In this document: piece by piece, positions 26,033 to 35,369 of the stretch
How positions within the stretch are numbered: the stretch's first letter is position 1
How the letters are laid out: every line of letters starts with the position of its first letter
DNA from: an uncultured Emticicia sp.
GTDB taxonomy: Bacteria; Bacteroidota; Bacteroidia; Cytophagales; Spirosomataceae
Direction: 5' to 3'
Assembly (NCBI RefSeq): GCF_937903345.1
Contig: NZ_CALCZQ010000039.1
Span: 1-64,000 of the forward strand
Length of the DNA stretch: 64,000 nucleotides
Position numbers and translations under genes: made by a program
Notes under the pieces: generated by a model
Told to the model about the DNA's origin: nothing
The model's database searches: none
What the model saw: only the letters and a program-made list of their open reading frames with translations

Positions 26033-27340
26033 TTACACAAATAAATTTAAAATTAGTACCCCAATAAGACCAATGATAGAAACGAGAGTTTCCATGACTG
26101 TCCAAGTTTTGAGAGTATCCTTTATTGATAAATTGAAATATTCTTTAAAAAGCCAAAAACCTCCATCGTTTAGATGTGAAAACATCAAACTTCCTGCCCC
26201 GATAGAGAGTACCATCAATTCGGGTTTTACACCTGTTTGTTGTTGAATGAGTGGTGCCAAAATTCCCACGGCTGTTAAGCCTGCAATGGTTGCTGAACCA
26301 ACGCAAATACGTAGCACACCAGCAATTGCCCAGCCCAAAATTAGTGGATTAATGTCAAATCCTTGTAGCTGTGAGCCAATATAATCGCTTGTTCCACTGT
26401 CTTTCAGTATTTGTTTTAAAGCACCCGCACCCGCAATAATTAATAAAATCCCTGCACTACTTTTAAAAGCTTCTTCGAGTTGCTTACTTACGGCTTGAAT
26501 ATTATTTCCTTGACGAACGCCCAATAAATAAATGGCAATTAGCAAAGAAAGAAGCATTCCGATATATGGTTCAGAAACCAATTTAAGCAGCTCACTATCA
26601 GGAGCATATTTTTTTACAGCCGATGTAATTGTTAGTAAAAAAACAGGCATTAAAGCTACCAATAAACTCACACCCAAACTCGGTTGTTTGTCTTTAGGAA
26701 TATCTTTGATGGCAAATAAATTACCATCAATTTGAGGTTTGTATTGTTTTAAAGTTCGTCCAAAAAGTACCCCAGCAATAGCAATCGCAGGAATAGCAAT
26801 GATGATTCCGTAAATGAGGGTTTGCCCAACATCGGCTTTTAACTGCGAGGCAATGGCGGCAGGTGATGGGTGAGGAGGCAAGTATCCGTGAGCAGTGGAG
26901 AGAGCTGTCAGCATGGGCATACCGACGTATAAAAGTGGTAATTTTGCTGAAGCTGCAATCGAAAAAATGAGCGGTACGACGATAATAAAACCCGCATTAT
27001 AAAACAACGGAATACCGATAATAAAACCTGCCAAAGCTAAGCCCCATTGTAAGTATTTTTCACCAAAAAGATTGATAAGTGCATCCGTAATGCGTTGAGC
27101 AGCACCACTTTCGGCTACAAGTTTGCCGAGCATTGCTCCAAAACCTATGATTAGAATTAAATCACCGAGCGTGCCACCGATGCCCGATTGAATGGCTTTG
27201 CCAATAGAAGCTACGTCCATTCCTGTGGCAATTCCAAGTCCGATGGCCACTAAAATAAATGAAACGAAAGTGTCGAGTTTTACATAAGCCACAAGTATGA
27301 CGAGTGTCAGTATAGCAAAAAAAGTGAGTAAAATTGGCAT
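26033..27340 (-). CDS. GntP family permease
   Basis: This 435-residue transporter has about 12-14 membrane helices. Typical GntP blocks are GFGAMLGKLVAESGAAQRITD at the N-terminal third (quoted loosely), TALSTAHGYLPPHPSPAAIA with the conserved Gly-Tyr-Leu-Pro-Pro-His-Pro run, and VGSATIAGLTAVGILAPL. The family takes up gluconate and related hydroxy acids, and its DsdX branch takes up D-serine. With RidA, VOC and a D-threonine aldolase/D-serine dehydratase-like enzyme downstream, a DsdX-like role in D-hydroxy-amino-acid uptake is the best inference. It is the first gene of the operon. Confidence 0.9.
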   Translation of the reverse strand: MPILLTFFAILTLVILVAYVKLDTFVSFILVAIGLGIATGMDVASIGKAIQSGIGGTLGDLILIIGFGAMLGKLVAESGAAQRITDALINLFGEKYLQWGLALAGFIIGIPLFYNAGFIIVVPLIFSIAASAKLPLLYVGMPMLTALSTAHGYLPPHPSPAAIASQLKADVGQTLIYGIIIAIPAIAIAGVLFGRTLKQYKPQIDGNLFAIKDIPKDKQPSLGVSLLVALMPVFLLTITSAVKKYAPDSELLKLVSEPYIGMLLSLLIAIYLLGVRQGNNIQAVSKQLEEAFKSSAGILLIIAGAGALKQILKDSGTSDYIGSQLQGFDINPLILGWAIAGVLRICVGSATIAGLTAVGILAPLIQQQTGVKPELMVLSIGAGSLMFSHLNDGGFWLFKEYFNLSIKDTLKTWTVMETLVSIIGLIGVLILNLFV

Positions 27341-27886
27341 TTTTTAAGGAGGGTTGAATATGATGATGCAAGATAATAATTTTACTCAATTATCAATATA
27401 TTCTCATTAAACTCGTGAGTTTATCTTGTAAATTTTGGGTCAAATCAAAAGGAAAGTATAGTAAATCCATCTCTGCCTTATAGTCAAATACTTGGGGTAG
27501 TTTTTCGAAGTTTTCGATACTTTGAGCATTTTCAAGGTTGTTTTCGTGCTTTTTTTGCGAATTTATAGTTGATTTAGGCAAGGCGTAAATAGCTTGGTAT
27601 AGTGAGTTTGATGCAAACTAAAGTAGTTTTTAGGTCGAATTTGATTTTTGCTTTTTTAGATTAGAAAATGTGATAATAAGTTATTTGTTCCAAAAATTTC
27701 ACGGTTTTTGTGATATTGAAAAGCTCGGTCAGAAAAAAAATCTCCGAAAAAGTTTCATCAGTCAAGTCATAATCGCTTGTTTTTTTGATGATTCCAAATT
27801 CGGAGATTGTTTGAAATTTATTCATTTTGTAGGTTTGACAATTTTTAACGTGACGACGATCCGCAAAGTTGTCAAATCTAAAAATA
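27341..27886. other. Intergenic region upstream of the GntP operon
   Basis: The region is 546 bp. An open stretch of 62 codons on the minus strand (27393-27581) has only a TTG start and no family, and is not called. Near 27833-27876 a loose dyad, TTTGACAA with TTGTCAAA, lies just past the stop of the cupredoxin gene and could help to end that transcript. Confidence 0.4.
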
Positions 27887-29881
27887 CTATTTAACCACCT
27901 TAAGAATTCCCTGCATTAGTGTATAATGTCCAGGATAAGTACATACAAAAGTATAATCTCCTGGTGTGCTTGGTACTACAAAATAGATTGTTTCTTGGCT
28001 TTCTGGTTGCATCAAACCTGTGTGAAAAAGTACTTCATCTAAATCAGGAACATAAGCTTTTGCTTCGCCATCAAGGTCCATTTTAAAAGCAGCCTCACCA
28101 ACTTTCACAACTGTTTTAGGTTTTACGATAACCAGATTGTGTAGCATATCATCGTTATTATTGAAAATCAAACGAATCTTACTTCCTGCTTTTACTTGGA
28201 ATTTTACAACATCATATTTCAATCCTGGTTTTGTTCCTACCGAAAGCGTTTGGTCAACTTTTCCGCCCCAATCGGCTGGCATTTCGTTGACTCTTTTTGC
28301 CGAAACCACATTTGCACCTTTCGACATTCCTGACATATTATGTCCTTCGTGTGTCATTACTTCAGATTTTTTCTCAACTACTGCATATTTAGCTAAATCG
28401 AGCGGAGCTGCCGATGTATTGATATTATTAAGTGTATAATACCCAAATGTATGCAAAAGTGGTCGGTCATCAGTGTTTTTAAGTCCTTCAAGTCTTAGTT
28501 CGTGAATATAACCTAATCTTAAAGAATCAATCGCCAAACGAACGCTCATGCCATCTTCTGCTACTTGTATTCCTTTGATTTTAAGTGATTTTGCATTGAT
28601 AATTGGACTTCCGTAATTATGGTGATATTTGTAGGTAAAGCTATTAATTTTATAAGATTCAAGTGCTTTGGCTGTCTCTTTGTTTACAGCTTGTGTAAAC
28701 TCAATCAAAAATCCATCAGACATTGACTTGACGGTTTTCATCTCGAAAGGCGTTTTTCCTGTCCATTCTAAACGTTGTAAACCAAACTCCTCTTTACCCG
28801 TCGAAGACCAGCCTCGGCTTGTCATACCCACAAACATTGAAGCGTCAAGTCCCCAACGCATACGCAAAATTCCCGACTGAAAACCTTCTCTGAACGGAAA
28901 ACAAATACCTTGATATTTTCCATCAACTTTTTCTAAAAACACACGCATGATTTTGCTATGTCCTTGGTCGCCAACGAATAATTGTCCTTCAAATGGCCCA
29001 AATTTTCCTCCGAAAGTATCTTCAATTAAATCAGCCGTAGAAATTCCCATCAGTGTATGTGGAAACCAAACCGCAGGCACTTTGATACTCGGAAAACGCT
29101 TTGCAACTTCATATAGCGGCTCGCCTGTATCAGGTACGTCTGATGGCTTGACACTTAGAGGCGAACCTTCTTCCGAAGTCCAACGTAAACCCATTGGATT
29201 TCCTGCAAAATCGCCTTTTTCAAGGTGCGTCATGCGGCCAGAGCCAACCCAATCTCCTTGATTTTCGGTATAAAATATATCACCGTTGCGTAAGGCACCA
29301 AAACCTGCGGGCGAACGCAAACCTGTTGCCCAAGGAGTCATTTTTCCATCAGGTGAAACTTTTAGCATCCAGCCTCTCCATTTTACTAAACTAACCCCTT
29401 TTCCTTGCCAGCCAAGATTTAAGGTATAAATCATGTCATTGTCAGGCAAAACCACTGGGCCGTAAGAATATTCGTGGTAATTTCCCGAAAGCGGAAATTT
29501 CTGAAATGCTTGGTATTCATCGGCAATTTCATCACCATTATTATCTTTCAAAATTGTTACTTCGCCACGCTGGGTTGCCCACAAATTACCTTTGATGTAA
29601 GCCAAACCCAATGACTCGTGCAATCCCGAAGCAAAACGTTTATATGTTGGCGAAGTGCCATTTTTCATGTACGGATTTGAAACCACCCAAACATCGCCAC
29701 GGCGAGTAGAAACTCCTAAACGGCCATCTGGCATAACGGCCAAACCTCCAACTTCGAGTTTTATGCCTTCGGGAACTGGTAAAGTAAGGATACGATAGAA
29801 ATCTTCTTCTACCAAAGGTCTATTCTGAGCAAAAGCTACCAATTTGCCCAAAATGAGAAATAGTACTAATATTTTTTTCAT
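27887..29881 (-). CDS. Secreted beta-propeller-like protein with C-terminal cupredoxin domain
   Basis: The protein has 664 residues, counted from the ATG at 29881, which gives a clean signal peptide (KKILVLFLILGKLVAFAQ); an in-frame ATG six codons earlier is less likely. Residues about 25-380 resemble the PQQ/sorbosone-dehydrogenase-like and DUF7133-type propellers common in Bacteroidota and Planctomycetes (LAVMPDGRLGVSTRRGDVW, FGALRNGDIFYTENQGDWVG). Residues about 560-664 form an azurin/plastocyanin-type domain. Likely type 1 copper ligands are His in NDDMLHNLV, then Cys, His and Met in FVCTYPGHYTLMQG. It is probably a periplasmic electron carrier fused to a sensing or oxidising module. It follows the 560-residue secreted protein gene by 36 bp, as one unit. 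Confidence 0.82.
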   Translation of the reverse strand: MKKILVLFLILGKLVAFAQNRPLVEEDFYRILTLPVPEGIKLEVGGLAVMPDGRLGVSTRRGDVWVVSNPYMKNGTSPTYKRFASGLHESLGLAYIKGNLWATQRGEVTILKDNNGDEIADEYQAFQKFPLSGNYHEYSYGPVVLPDNDMIYTLNLGWQGKGVSLVKWRGWMLKVSPDGKMTPWATGLRSPAGFGALRNGDIFYTENQGDWVGSGRMTHLEKGDFAGNPMGLRWTSEEGSPLSVKPSDVPDTGEPLYEVAKRFPSIKVPAVWFPHTLMGISTADLIEDTFGGKFGPFEGQLFVGDQGHSKIMRVFLEKVDGKYQGICFPFREGFQSGILRMRWGLDASMFVGMTSRGWSSTGKEEFGLQRLEWTGKTPFEMKTVKSMSDGFLIEFTQAVNKETAKALESYKINSFTYKYHHNYGSPIINAKSLKIKGIQVAEDGMSVRLAIDSLRLGYIHELRLEGLKNTDDRPLLHTFGYYTLNNINTSAAPLDLAKYAVVEKKSEVMTHEGHNMSGMSKGANVVSAKRVNEMPADWGGKVDQTLSVGTKPGLKYDVVKFQVKAGSKIRLIFNNNDDMLHNLVIVKPKTVVKVGEAAFKMDLDGEAKAYVPDLDEVLFHTGLMQPESQETIYFVVPSTPGDYTFVCTYPGHYTLMQGILKVVK

Positions 29882-29917
29882 TGTTAATGTTTTTTGCAAT
29901 ATTTCAAAAATAATATT

Positions 29918-31600
29918 TTACCACGAAACCGAATAAGAAACCTCACTACTTAAAGGCATGATTATTTCTTGTCCAGTTTTTGAATTACGAATGATAGGCT
30001 TAGCTTTAGCATCAATCAAAATATATTGATTATCAACTAAATAACGACCTTTTTCAATCATTGAAATTGATTTTCCTTCTCCCAATTTGCAATACAAATT
30101 TGTACCATTAATGGCCGAAGTTGTAATTGAAATGCCTTCTTTATCTGGCGTAATTTTCTGTAAAATTTCGGTTCCGTTTAATGAAAATTTATAAGTCGGA
30201 AAGCCTTCACTATCAAGTGAATAGCTTTTGAAAACTAGCGTTTTATAAGCATCCAACGAATCGGGCATCGGAGTGTTTGCCTCGGCCAAAACAGCCACTG
30301 AAGGTTTTCCCGAAAACTTCGTTTTTACACCTTTCGCTTCTAATAATTGTGGTTCGCCACGCTCATAGAACATTTCGGTTACGTCGGCAAACTCGCCTCT
30401 CCAAGCATAAAGCAAAGCAGCTTGGTCTAAATCATAGGTATAATGTGAACCTTTTGGACTACCAATCGAAATTGCATGCGTGCGTTTTTGACCATCAAAC
30501 ATTACAAACGAACGTACCATTTCAACGTCACTTTTCGGTGCAATGTCAATCTCACCAACGGCTTGCGGAGTTGGTAATGAGGTTTCGGCATGCAGTGCAT
30601 ACGGTCTGATTTCTGGGCCAGCAGCAAAAAGTCCGAGTTCAGCTTTCCACCAAACTTTTATGTACTTCATTTCAACCGAATGTTTGCCTTTTTTCAAATC
30701 CAAATAGGCAATTCGTGGCTTACGATAACTTTCATCTGCCATTGGTAAAACTTCTTTTCCATCAACTATTAGTTCAGATTTCCCTGCACAATCGGCTATC
30801 AATGAATAACTGCCATCTTTTTCTACCTCTAAATCACCCTTGAAGACCAATAGGAAACGATTAAATCCTACACCATAATCTTTGGTTAGTTCGGTGGCTT
30901 TTCCTGCATCGTTAGGGGTTTCTTTCTTTTTAGCAAATTGTTTGTCCCAGTCGAATGTTTCGTAAAGTTCGTAGCTCAAACCACTCAGTTTCAATGGTTT
31001 TTCGTTGTTGTACTTCAAAAACTCTAAATCTTTCACGGCTACACTGCCCAATTTATTTTCAAACACAATTGGGCCTTCATTTTTTCCTTCTGAAGGTAAA
31101 ATATAGCCTTGATGAATTAGCACATCATTCAAAACTACTTTTTCGAGTACAATGGCATTGCCAAACGAAGTTTCCGAAAACGTTAATTCAAGCGTTTGCC
31201 AAAGTCCCGCCGTTCTTCCAGCATTTTGATTTGGTAACTTTATGCTACCTTCTTTCAATAAAATTGTTCCACTTGGGCGTAAATTACTCAAAACGATAGC
31301 ATGTATGCCTTTAATGTAAAAAATGGCTTCACTATTATTACCCAGCATAAACTCAAATCTTATCTTGGCATCGGCGGTGGTAAGTTTTGAAGTCATTTTG
31401 CCCGCAGTATTTGAAAACAAAAATTTGTTTCCCACTGCAAAAGAGGCTTTTTTCTTAAATGGATTATCGACTGATTCGACTTGTTTCCAATTACCCAAAT
31501 CCCAATCGCTGAGAGGTAATTTATTCATCGAAAAACCTTGTGCATAACTTTGCAAAGAAGCACAAAACAGCATAAAAAATGCTAAAAAACGTAGATACAT
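29918..31600 (-). CDS. Secreted protein with DUF1080-like (laminin-G fold) and PA14-like domains
   Basis: This 560-residue protein has a signal peptide (residues 1-20, LAFFMLFCASLQSYAQG). Residues about 25-200 look like the DUF1080/3-keto-glycoside hydrolase jelly-roll (LSDWDLGNWKQVES, then NNSEAIFYIKG and GLWQTLELTFSE). Residues about 205-330 resemble a PA14-type sugar-binding fold (GFNRFLLVFKGDLEVEKDGSYSLIA, cut here). The last third was not recognised. It is upstream of, and probably co-transcribed with, the cupredoxin-propeller gene. DUF1080 proteins and propellers of this kind often occur together in sugar-oxidation loci, but no sugar oxidoreductase is present nearby. The function is therefore open. 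Confidence 0.7.
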   Translation of the reverse strand: MYLRFLAFFMLFCASLQSYAQGFSMNKLPLSDWDLGNWKQVESVDNPFKKKASFAVGNKFLFSNTAGKMTSKLTTADAKIRFEFMLGNNSEAIFYIKGIHAIVLSNLRPSGTILLKEGSIKLPNQNAGRTAGLWQTLELTFSETSFGNAIVLEKVVLNDVLIHQGYILPSEGKNEGPIVFENKLGSVAVKDLEFLKYNNEKPLKLSGLSYELYETFDWDKQFAKKKETPNDAGKATELTKDYGVGFNRFLLVFKGDLEVEKDGSYSLIADCAGKSELIVDGKEVLPMADESYRKPRIAYLDLKKGKHSVEMKYIKVWWKAELGLFAAGPEIRPYALHAETSLPTPQAVGEIDIAPKSDVEMVRSFVMFDGQKRTHAISIGSPKGSHYTYDLDQAALLYAWRGEFADVTEMFYERGEPQLLEAKGVKTKFSGKPSVAVLAEANTPMPDSLDAYKTLVFKSYSLDSEGFPTYKFSLNGTEILQKITPDKEGISITTSAINGTNLYCKLGEGKSISMIEKGRYLVDNQYILIDAKAKPIIRNSKTGQEIIMPLSSEVSYSVSW

Positions 31601-31828
31601 AGTCAGATTGATTAGATGTTAAGCAAAAATATAGATTAAGTGTAGATTTAACAATTATTATTAATCAAAGTTTTTCTGACAGTCCGAAAAGTGTTTTGTA
31701 AATTTGTCGATCAAATGGATCACCCGCGAACTTATTGCCAAATAATTATTAATATTATAAAGTTAAATGTTTTATTAAATTAAATAGAATAAAATTTAAA
31801 CTGACTTTCAAAAAATAAAATAATTTAT

Positions 31829-32710
31829 ATGTTAAAACCAACTCTACTTATTTTAGCCGCAGGAATGGGCAGTCGCTACGGTGGCATCAAACAATTAGAT
31901 AAATTCGGGCCAAACGGCGAAACTATTATAGATTATTCCCTTCACGATGCTATAAAGGCAGGTTTTGGGAAAATCGTTTTTATTATTAGAGAAGAATTAA
32001 AAGCGGATTTTGAAGAAATATTTGGTCCAAAATTGGCTGGAAAAATTGACTATGATTTTGCGATTCAAGGTGTACAAAAATATGTAGCTCCCGAGCTCGG
32101 AACGGTAGAACGTACAAAACCTTGGGGAACTGGTCATGCGGTACTTTGTGCTTGGGAACAAACCAATTCGCCATTTGCTGTCATCAATGCCGATGATTTT
32201 TATGGCTATGAAGGATTTAAAATCATGGCCGATTTCTTGACAAATAATACTGACGAAACTTGCCACGCAATGGTGGGTTACCAAATCAAGAATACTCTAT
32301 CAGAGAATGGTTCGGTTTCAAGAGGTGTCTGCGAGGTCGATGAAAATGGTTATTTAGAGTTAGTAACCGAGCGTACGAAAATTTATCGCCAAGATGATAA
32401 TTTGATTGTATTTGAAGAGGGTGACATTTTAACAGAATTGCCAGAAAACACGTCGGTTTCGATGAATTTTTGGGGTTTTATGCCAAATGTATTTCCAGTA
32501 ATCAACGAAATGTTTAAAGAGTATTCGATAAAAAATATCGACTCGCCAAAAGCAGAATTTTATATTCCAACAGTTATGACTTATTTGATTCAGAATGGAT
32601 TAGGAAAATGTAAAGTGTTCTCAAACGAGTCAGAGTGGTTTGGCGTAACCTATCCAGAAGACAAGCCGACCGTGATGGAAGCATTACAGAAATTGTCGGA
32701 GCTTTATTAA
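31829..32710 (+). CDS. NTP_transferase family sugar-phosphate nucleotidyltransferase
   Basis: The 293-residue enzyme starts with LLILAAGMGSRYGGIKQLDKFGP, the nucleotide-binding signature G-x-G-T/S-R of sugar-1-phosphate nucleotidyltransferases, followed by NGETIIDYSLHDA. Further family features are the PWGTGHAVLCAW block (base binding) and VINADDFYG, in which Asp residues hold Mg. It would make an NDP-sugar from NTP and a sugar 1-phosphate. The sugar cannot be told from sequence. Bacteroidota homologues are often found near cell-wall or capsule salvage genes, but here the gene stands alone and ends at a terminator. Confidence 0.87.
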   Translation: MLKPTLLILAAGMGSRYGGIKQLDKFGPNGETIIDYSLHDAIKAGFGKIVFIIREELKADFEEIFGPKLAGKIDYDFAIQGVQKYVAPELGTVERTKPWGTGHAVLCAWEQTNSPFAVINADDFYGYEGFKIMADFLTNNTDETCHAMVGYQIKNTLSENGSVSRGVCEVDENGYLELVTERTKIYRQDDNLIVFEEGDILTELPENTSVSMNFWGFMPNVFPVINEMFKEYSIKNIDSPKAEFYIPTVMTYLIQNGLGKCKVFSNESEWFGVTYPEDKPTVMEALQKLSELY

Positions 32711-32713
32711 TGC

Positions 32714-32780
32714 TTGTAGGGCAGGTTTTCAATCTGCCTTTTTTCTTACAAATTCAACAGTTTGAAAACCTGTTCTACAA
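32714..32780. repeat. Large inverted repeat overlapping a terminator
   Basis: A 19-nt arm at 32714-32732 (TTGTAGGGCAGGTTTTCAA) pairs with 32762-32780 with two wobble positions. The small terminator stem lies inside it, so the RNA could adopt either of two hairpins. Confidence 0.65.
32720..32744 (+). terminator. Terminator of the nucleotidyltransferase gene
   Basis: A GGCAG/CTGCC stem (32720-32724 and 32734-32738) is followed by six T residues (32739-32744), 10 bp after the stop codon. Confidence 0.7.
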
Positions 32781-33182
32781 TAATATTGAAGTCTTCTTTA
32801 CCTAATTCCAAAGCTCTGCTTTGTTTTAAATTTTATTTGCAAAATTAAGAATCTATATATAAAATGTGAATTGTAGTTCAAATTGCCTTTGAAACTGTTT
32901 AGATGAAAATGCTTTTGCTACAATTTGCTAATTTGTATTAATGCTTAAATTCGCTTTTTCTTATAAGTCTGTTTTTTTTGAATTTAACTTAAAAGATTGT
33001 TTTTCTATTAAATAATCCAACAAAATATGTTTTTTCTGTAGAAATGTATCTTTTGAACTATTTCATTTTTATATTGAAAAAAATTAGATTTTCGTTAAAA
33101 TTTTGTCTTAGCTGTCAAACCCTTGTGTTTGAATTGAAATATCCTTGTATCTTGCTGCATCAACCTTCTTTTTTATATTTAC
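32781..33182. other. Intergenic region before the glutamate synthase-like gene
   Basis: About 400 bp of AT-rich sequence. No gene or RNA was recognised, and no convincing full promoter was identified. Confidence 0.4.
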
Positions 33183-34736
33183 ATGGAATCCATCTTACAG
33201 TTTTTTAATGGTATAGCTTGGTGGGCTTATATTCTCGTCTTCTTTATTTTACTTTTTTTTAAAGATATTCTTCAAAAAAGACATACCATTCAGCATAATT
33301 ATCCTGTTGTTGGGCATCTACGTTATTTTATCGAAAGTGTTGGACCAGAGTTACGTCAATATATTGTGGCCAATAACAGAGAAGAATTGCCTTTCAATCG
33401 CCGTCAACGATCTTGGATATATGCTTCCTCGAAAAAAGAAAACAACTTTCAAGGTTTTGGTACCGACCAAGATATGTATAGTGCGGGTTATAATTTTATT
33501 AAACCTGCGATGTTACCTTTTAAATTGCCTAAAGACCACCCAAATGTAGCAAATCCATACATTTGTCCATCGGCCAAAGTTATCGGTGAATACCATCATC
33601 GAAAAAATCCATTCTTGCCAAAATCGGTTGTCAATATTTCTGGAATGAGCTACGGTTCGCTTTCTGCAACTGCCATTGACTCAATGAATAAAGGTGCTGC
33701 AAAGTTTGGTTGTTATCATAATACTGGCGAAGGTGGACTTTCGCCTTATCATAAGAATGGGGCAGATGTAGTCCTCAATATTGGAACAGCATATTTTGGG
33801 ATTAGAGATGATGAAGGGAATTTTGTGATGGAAAAATTGGTGAAACTTTGCCAAAATAATCCTTGCATAAAAATGATTGAACTCAAACTTTCACAAGGAG
33901 CAAAACCCGGTAAAGGTGGGGTTTTACCGGCTTCAAAACTTACAAAAGAATTGGCAGAAATTCGCCATGTTCCGTTGGGAAAAGATGTGATTTCACCAGC
34001 GTATCACAGTGCGTTTTCTACTATAAAAGAAATGGTTGATTTTATCGAATTGATGGCAAGTGCTACTGGCTTGCCTGTTGGAATAAAATCCGCAGTCGGA
34101 AAGCTTGAAATGTGGGAAGAATTGGCTGATTTGATGAAAAAATCTGGAAAGGGCCCTGATTTTATTACCATTGATGGTGGTGAAGGTGGCACAGGTGCTG
34201 CACCTCCAAGTTTTGCCGACCATGTTTCTTTACCTTTTGTATATGCGTTTTCTGCGGTTTATAGAATTTTTCAGAAAAGAGAACTGACTGATAAACTTAC
34301 CTTTATTGGCTCAGGAAAATTAGGTTTACCCGACACTGCTATAATGGCTTTTGCGATGGGAGTGGATGTAATAAACGTGGCACGTGAACCAATGCTTTCG
34401 ATTGGGTGTATTCAGGCACAAATCTGTCACACAAACCGTTGTCCAAGTGGAGTGGCAACACAGAATAAATGGTTACAAGGAGGTATTGACCCCACCTTGA
34501 AGAGCGAGCGTTTTTATAATTATGTAAAGACACTCACAAAAGAGATTTTGGATATATGTCATGCTTGTGGGTACGAACATCCAAGTCAGTTTATGATGGA
34601 TGATGTTGATGTAGCAATGGGTGATAATAATCGTACACAATCCTTATGCACTACCTATCAATATCAAAAAACTCCTGTAAAATTTGATGGATTAAAGAAA
34701 ATACTTGAAAGCGATTATTTAGGAGGGAAAAACTGA
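33183..34736 (+). CDS. FMN-binding glutamate synthase family protein, membrane-anchored
   Basis: The 517-residue protein has an N-terminal membrane helix (AWWAYILVFFILLFF, about residues 13-27), then the FMN/Fe-S barrel of the GltB type. Visible blocks are NISGMSYGSLSATAIDS, HNTGEGGLSPYH, KLSQGAKPGKGG, FITIDGGEGGTGAAP, and the Cys cluster in CIQAQICHTNRCPSG that usually holds a 3Fe-4S centre. It lacks the amidotransferase (GATase) domain and the C-terminal GXGXG domain of true GltB, and no gltD is adjacent. It is therefore an orphan glutamate synthase-like oxidoreductase. Many Bacteroidota carry such genes, and the substrate is not settled. Confidence 0.88.
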   Translation: MESILQFFNGIAWWAYILVFFILLFFKDILQKRHTIQHNYPVVGHLRYFIESVGPELRQYIVANNREELPFNRRQRSWIYASSKKENNFQGFGTDQDMYSAGYNFIKPAMLPFKLPKDHPNVANPYICPSAKVIGEYHHRKNPFLPKSVVNISGMSYGSLSATAIDSMNKGAAKFGCYHNTGEGGLSPYHKNGADVVLNIGTAYFGIRDDEGNFVMEKLVKLCQNNPCIKMIELKLSQGAKPGKGGVLPASKLTKELAEIRHVPLGKDVISPAYHSAFSTIKEMVDFIELMASATGLPVGIKSAVGKLEMWEELADLMKKSGKGPDFITIDGGEGGTGAAPPSFADHVSLPFVYAFSAVYRIFQKRELTDKLTFIGSGKLGLPDTAIMAFAMGVDVINVAREPMLSIGCIQAQICHTNRCPSGVATQNKWLQGGIDPTLKSERFYNYVKTLTKEILDICHACGYEHPSQFMMDDVDVAMGDNNRTQSLCTTYQYQKTPVKFDGLKKILESDYLGGKN

Positions 34737-35045
34737 TTTTCAAAAAGTAAATATTAATAGCATTTTCATAGAAATTACAGCTTTTTTGCTTAACGATGCA
34801 TTTCGAAAATATACTATATTGTAGATGAGAGGATTATTTAATGATTATTATTGGATTTTTGTAGAGCTGAGAAATGATTTGTCAACGTTCAATAGTCGAT
34901 TTCTCTTTTATTTTTAAAATGCTGATCGTCGAATAAAAGTTAAAAAAACTTTTATTATTTATCAGTCTTGATTTAAATCTCTTCAAAGTGCCGTTGATTA
35001 ATAAAACCACTTTTATGTCAAATGGTACATATAATAGTTCTAATT

Positions 35046-35135
35046 TTATACTTTACATGCATTAATGACTACAATCACAATAAAGATAGTTACAAACAGA
35101 AGTTCGTCGAGGTGTTCGTAGAATAATTTTTTCAT
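35046..35135 (-). CDS. Possible 29-residue single-span membrane peptide
   Basis: An ATG-started frame encodes a basic N-terminus (MKKLFYEH), an acidic pair and a hydrophobic run (LLFVTIFIVIVVINA), then stops. The layout suits a small membrane protein. There is no operon context, no SD and no known family, so it may be chance. Confidence 0.25.
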   Translation of the reverse strand: MKKLFYEHLDELLFVTIFIVIVVINACKV

Positions 35136-35316
35136 AATCTTTTTTGCCTTTTTATATAATGATTCAGATTGTCATCAAAAGGTTGAAAGGATATTTAAAT
35201 ATATTTTCTTAAACAAAACAACAAACGAATAGTATCTACTTTTTTCCCAATTTGTGAAACGGCAAAATAATATTTTTTATATGATTATTCTGTTTAGGTT
35301 TGTTTTTATTTCATTT

Positions 35317-35359
35317 CCGTGGCACACCATGTAATCGTTGATAAAAGAGTGTGCCACGG
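35317..35359. terminator. Hairpin after the SpmAB-like gene
   Basis: CCGTGGCACAC (35317-35327) and GTGTGCCACGG (35349-35359) form a perfect 11-bp stem 10 bp beyond the stop of the minus-strand gene. In the leftward direction the stem is followed by an A-rich tract rather than a clean U-run, so termination is probable but not classical. Confidence 0.65.
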
Positions 35360-35369
35360 TTAATGGAAA

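Larger units (their letters stand above)
34737..35369. other. Intergenic region with hairpin and one possible small ORF
   Basis: This is 633 bp between the convergent glutamate synthase-like and SpmAB-like genes. It contains a possible 29-codon membrane peptide (35046-35135, minus) and a strong hairpin (35317-35359). The remainder showed nothing recognisable. Confidence 0.5.

Noticed and set aside
27393..27581. 62-codon minus-strand frame upstream of the GntP gene
   Set aside because: Only a TTG start, no SD and no recognisable domain; treated as chance.
27670..27894. 74-codon plus-strand frame
   Set aside because: It runs antisense into the cupredoxin gene end and contains the dyads near its 3' end; no family likeness.
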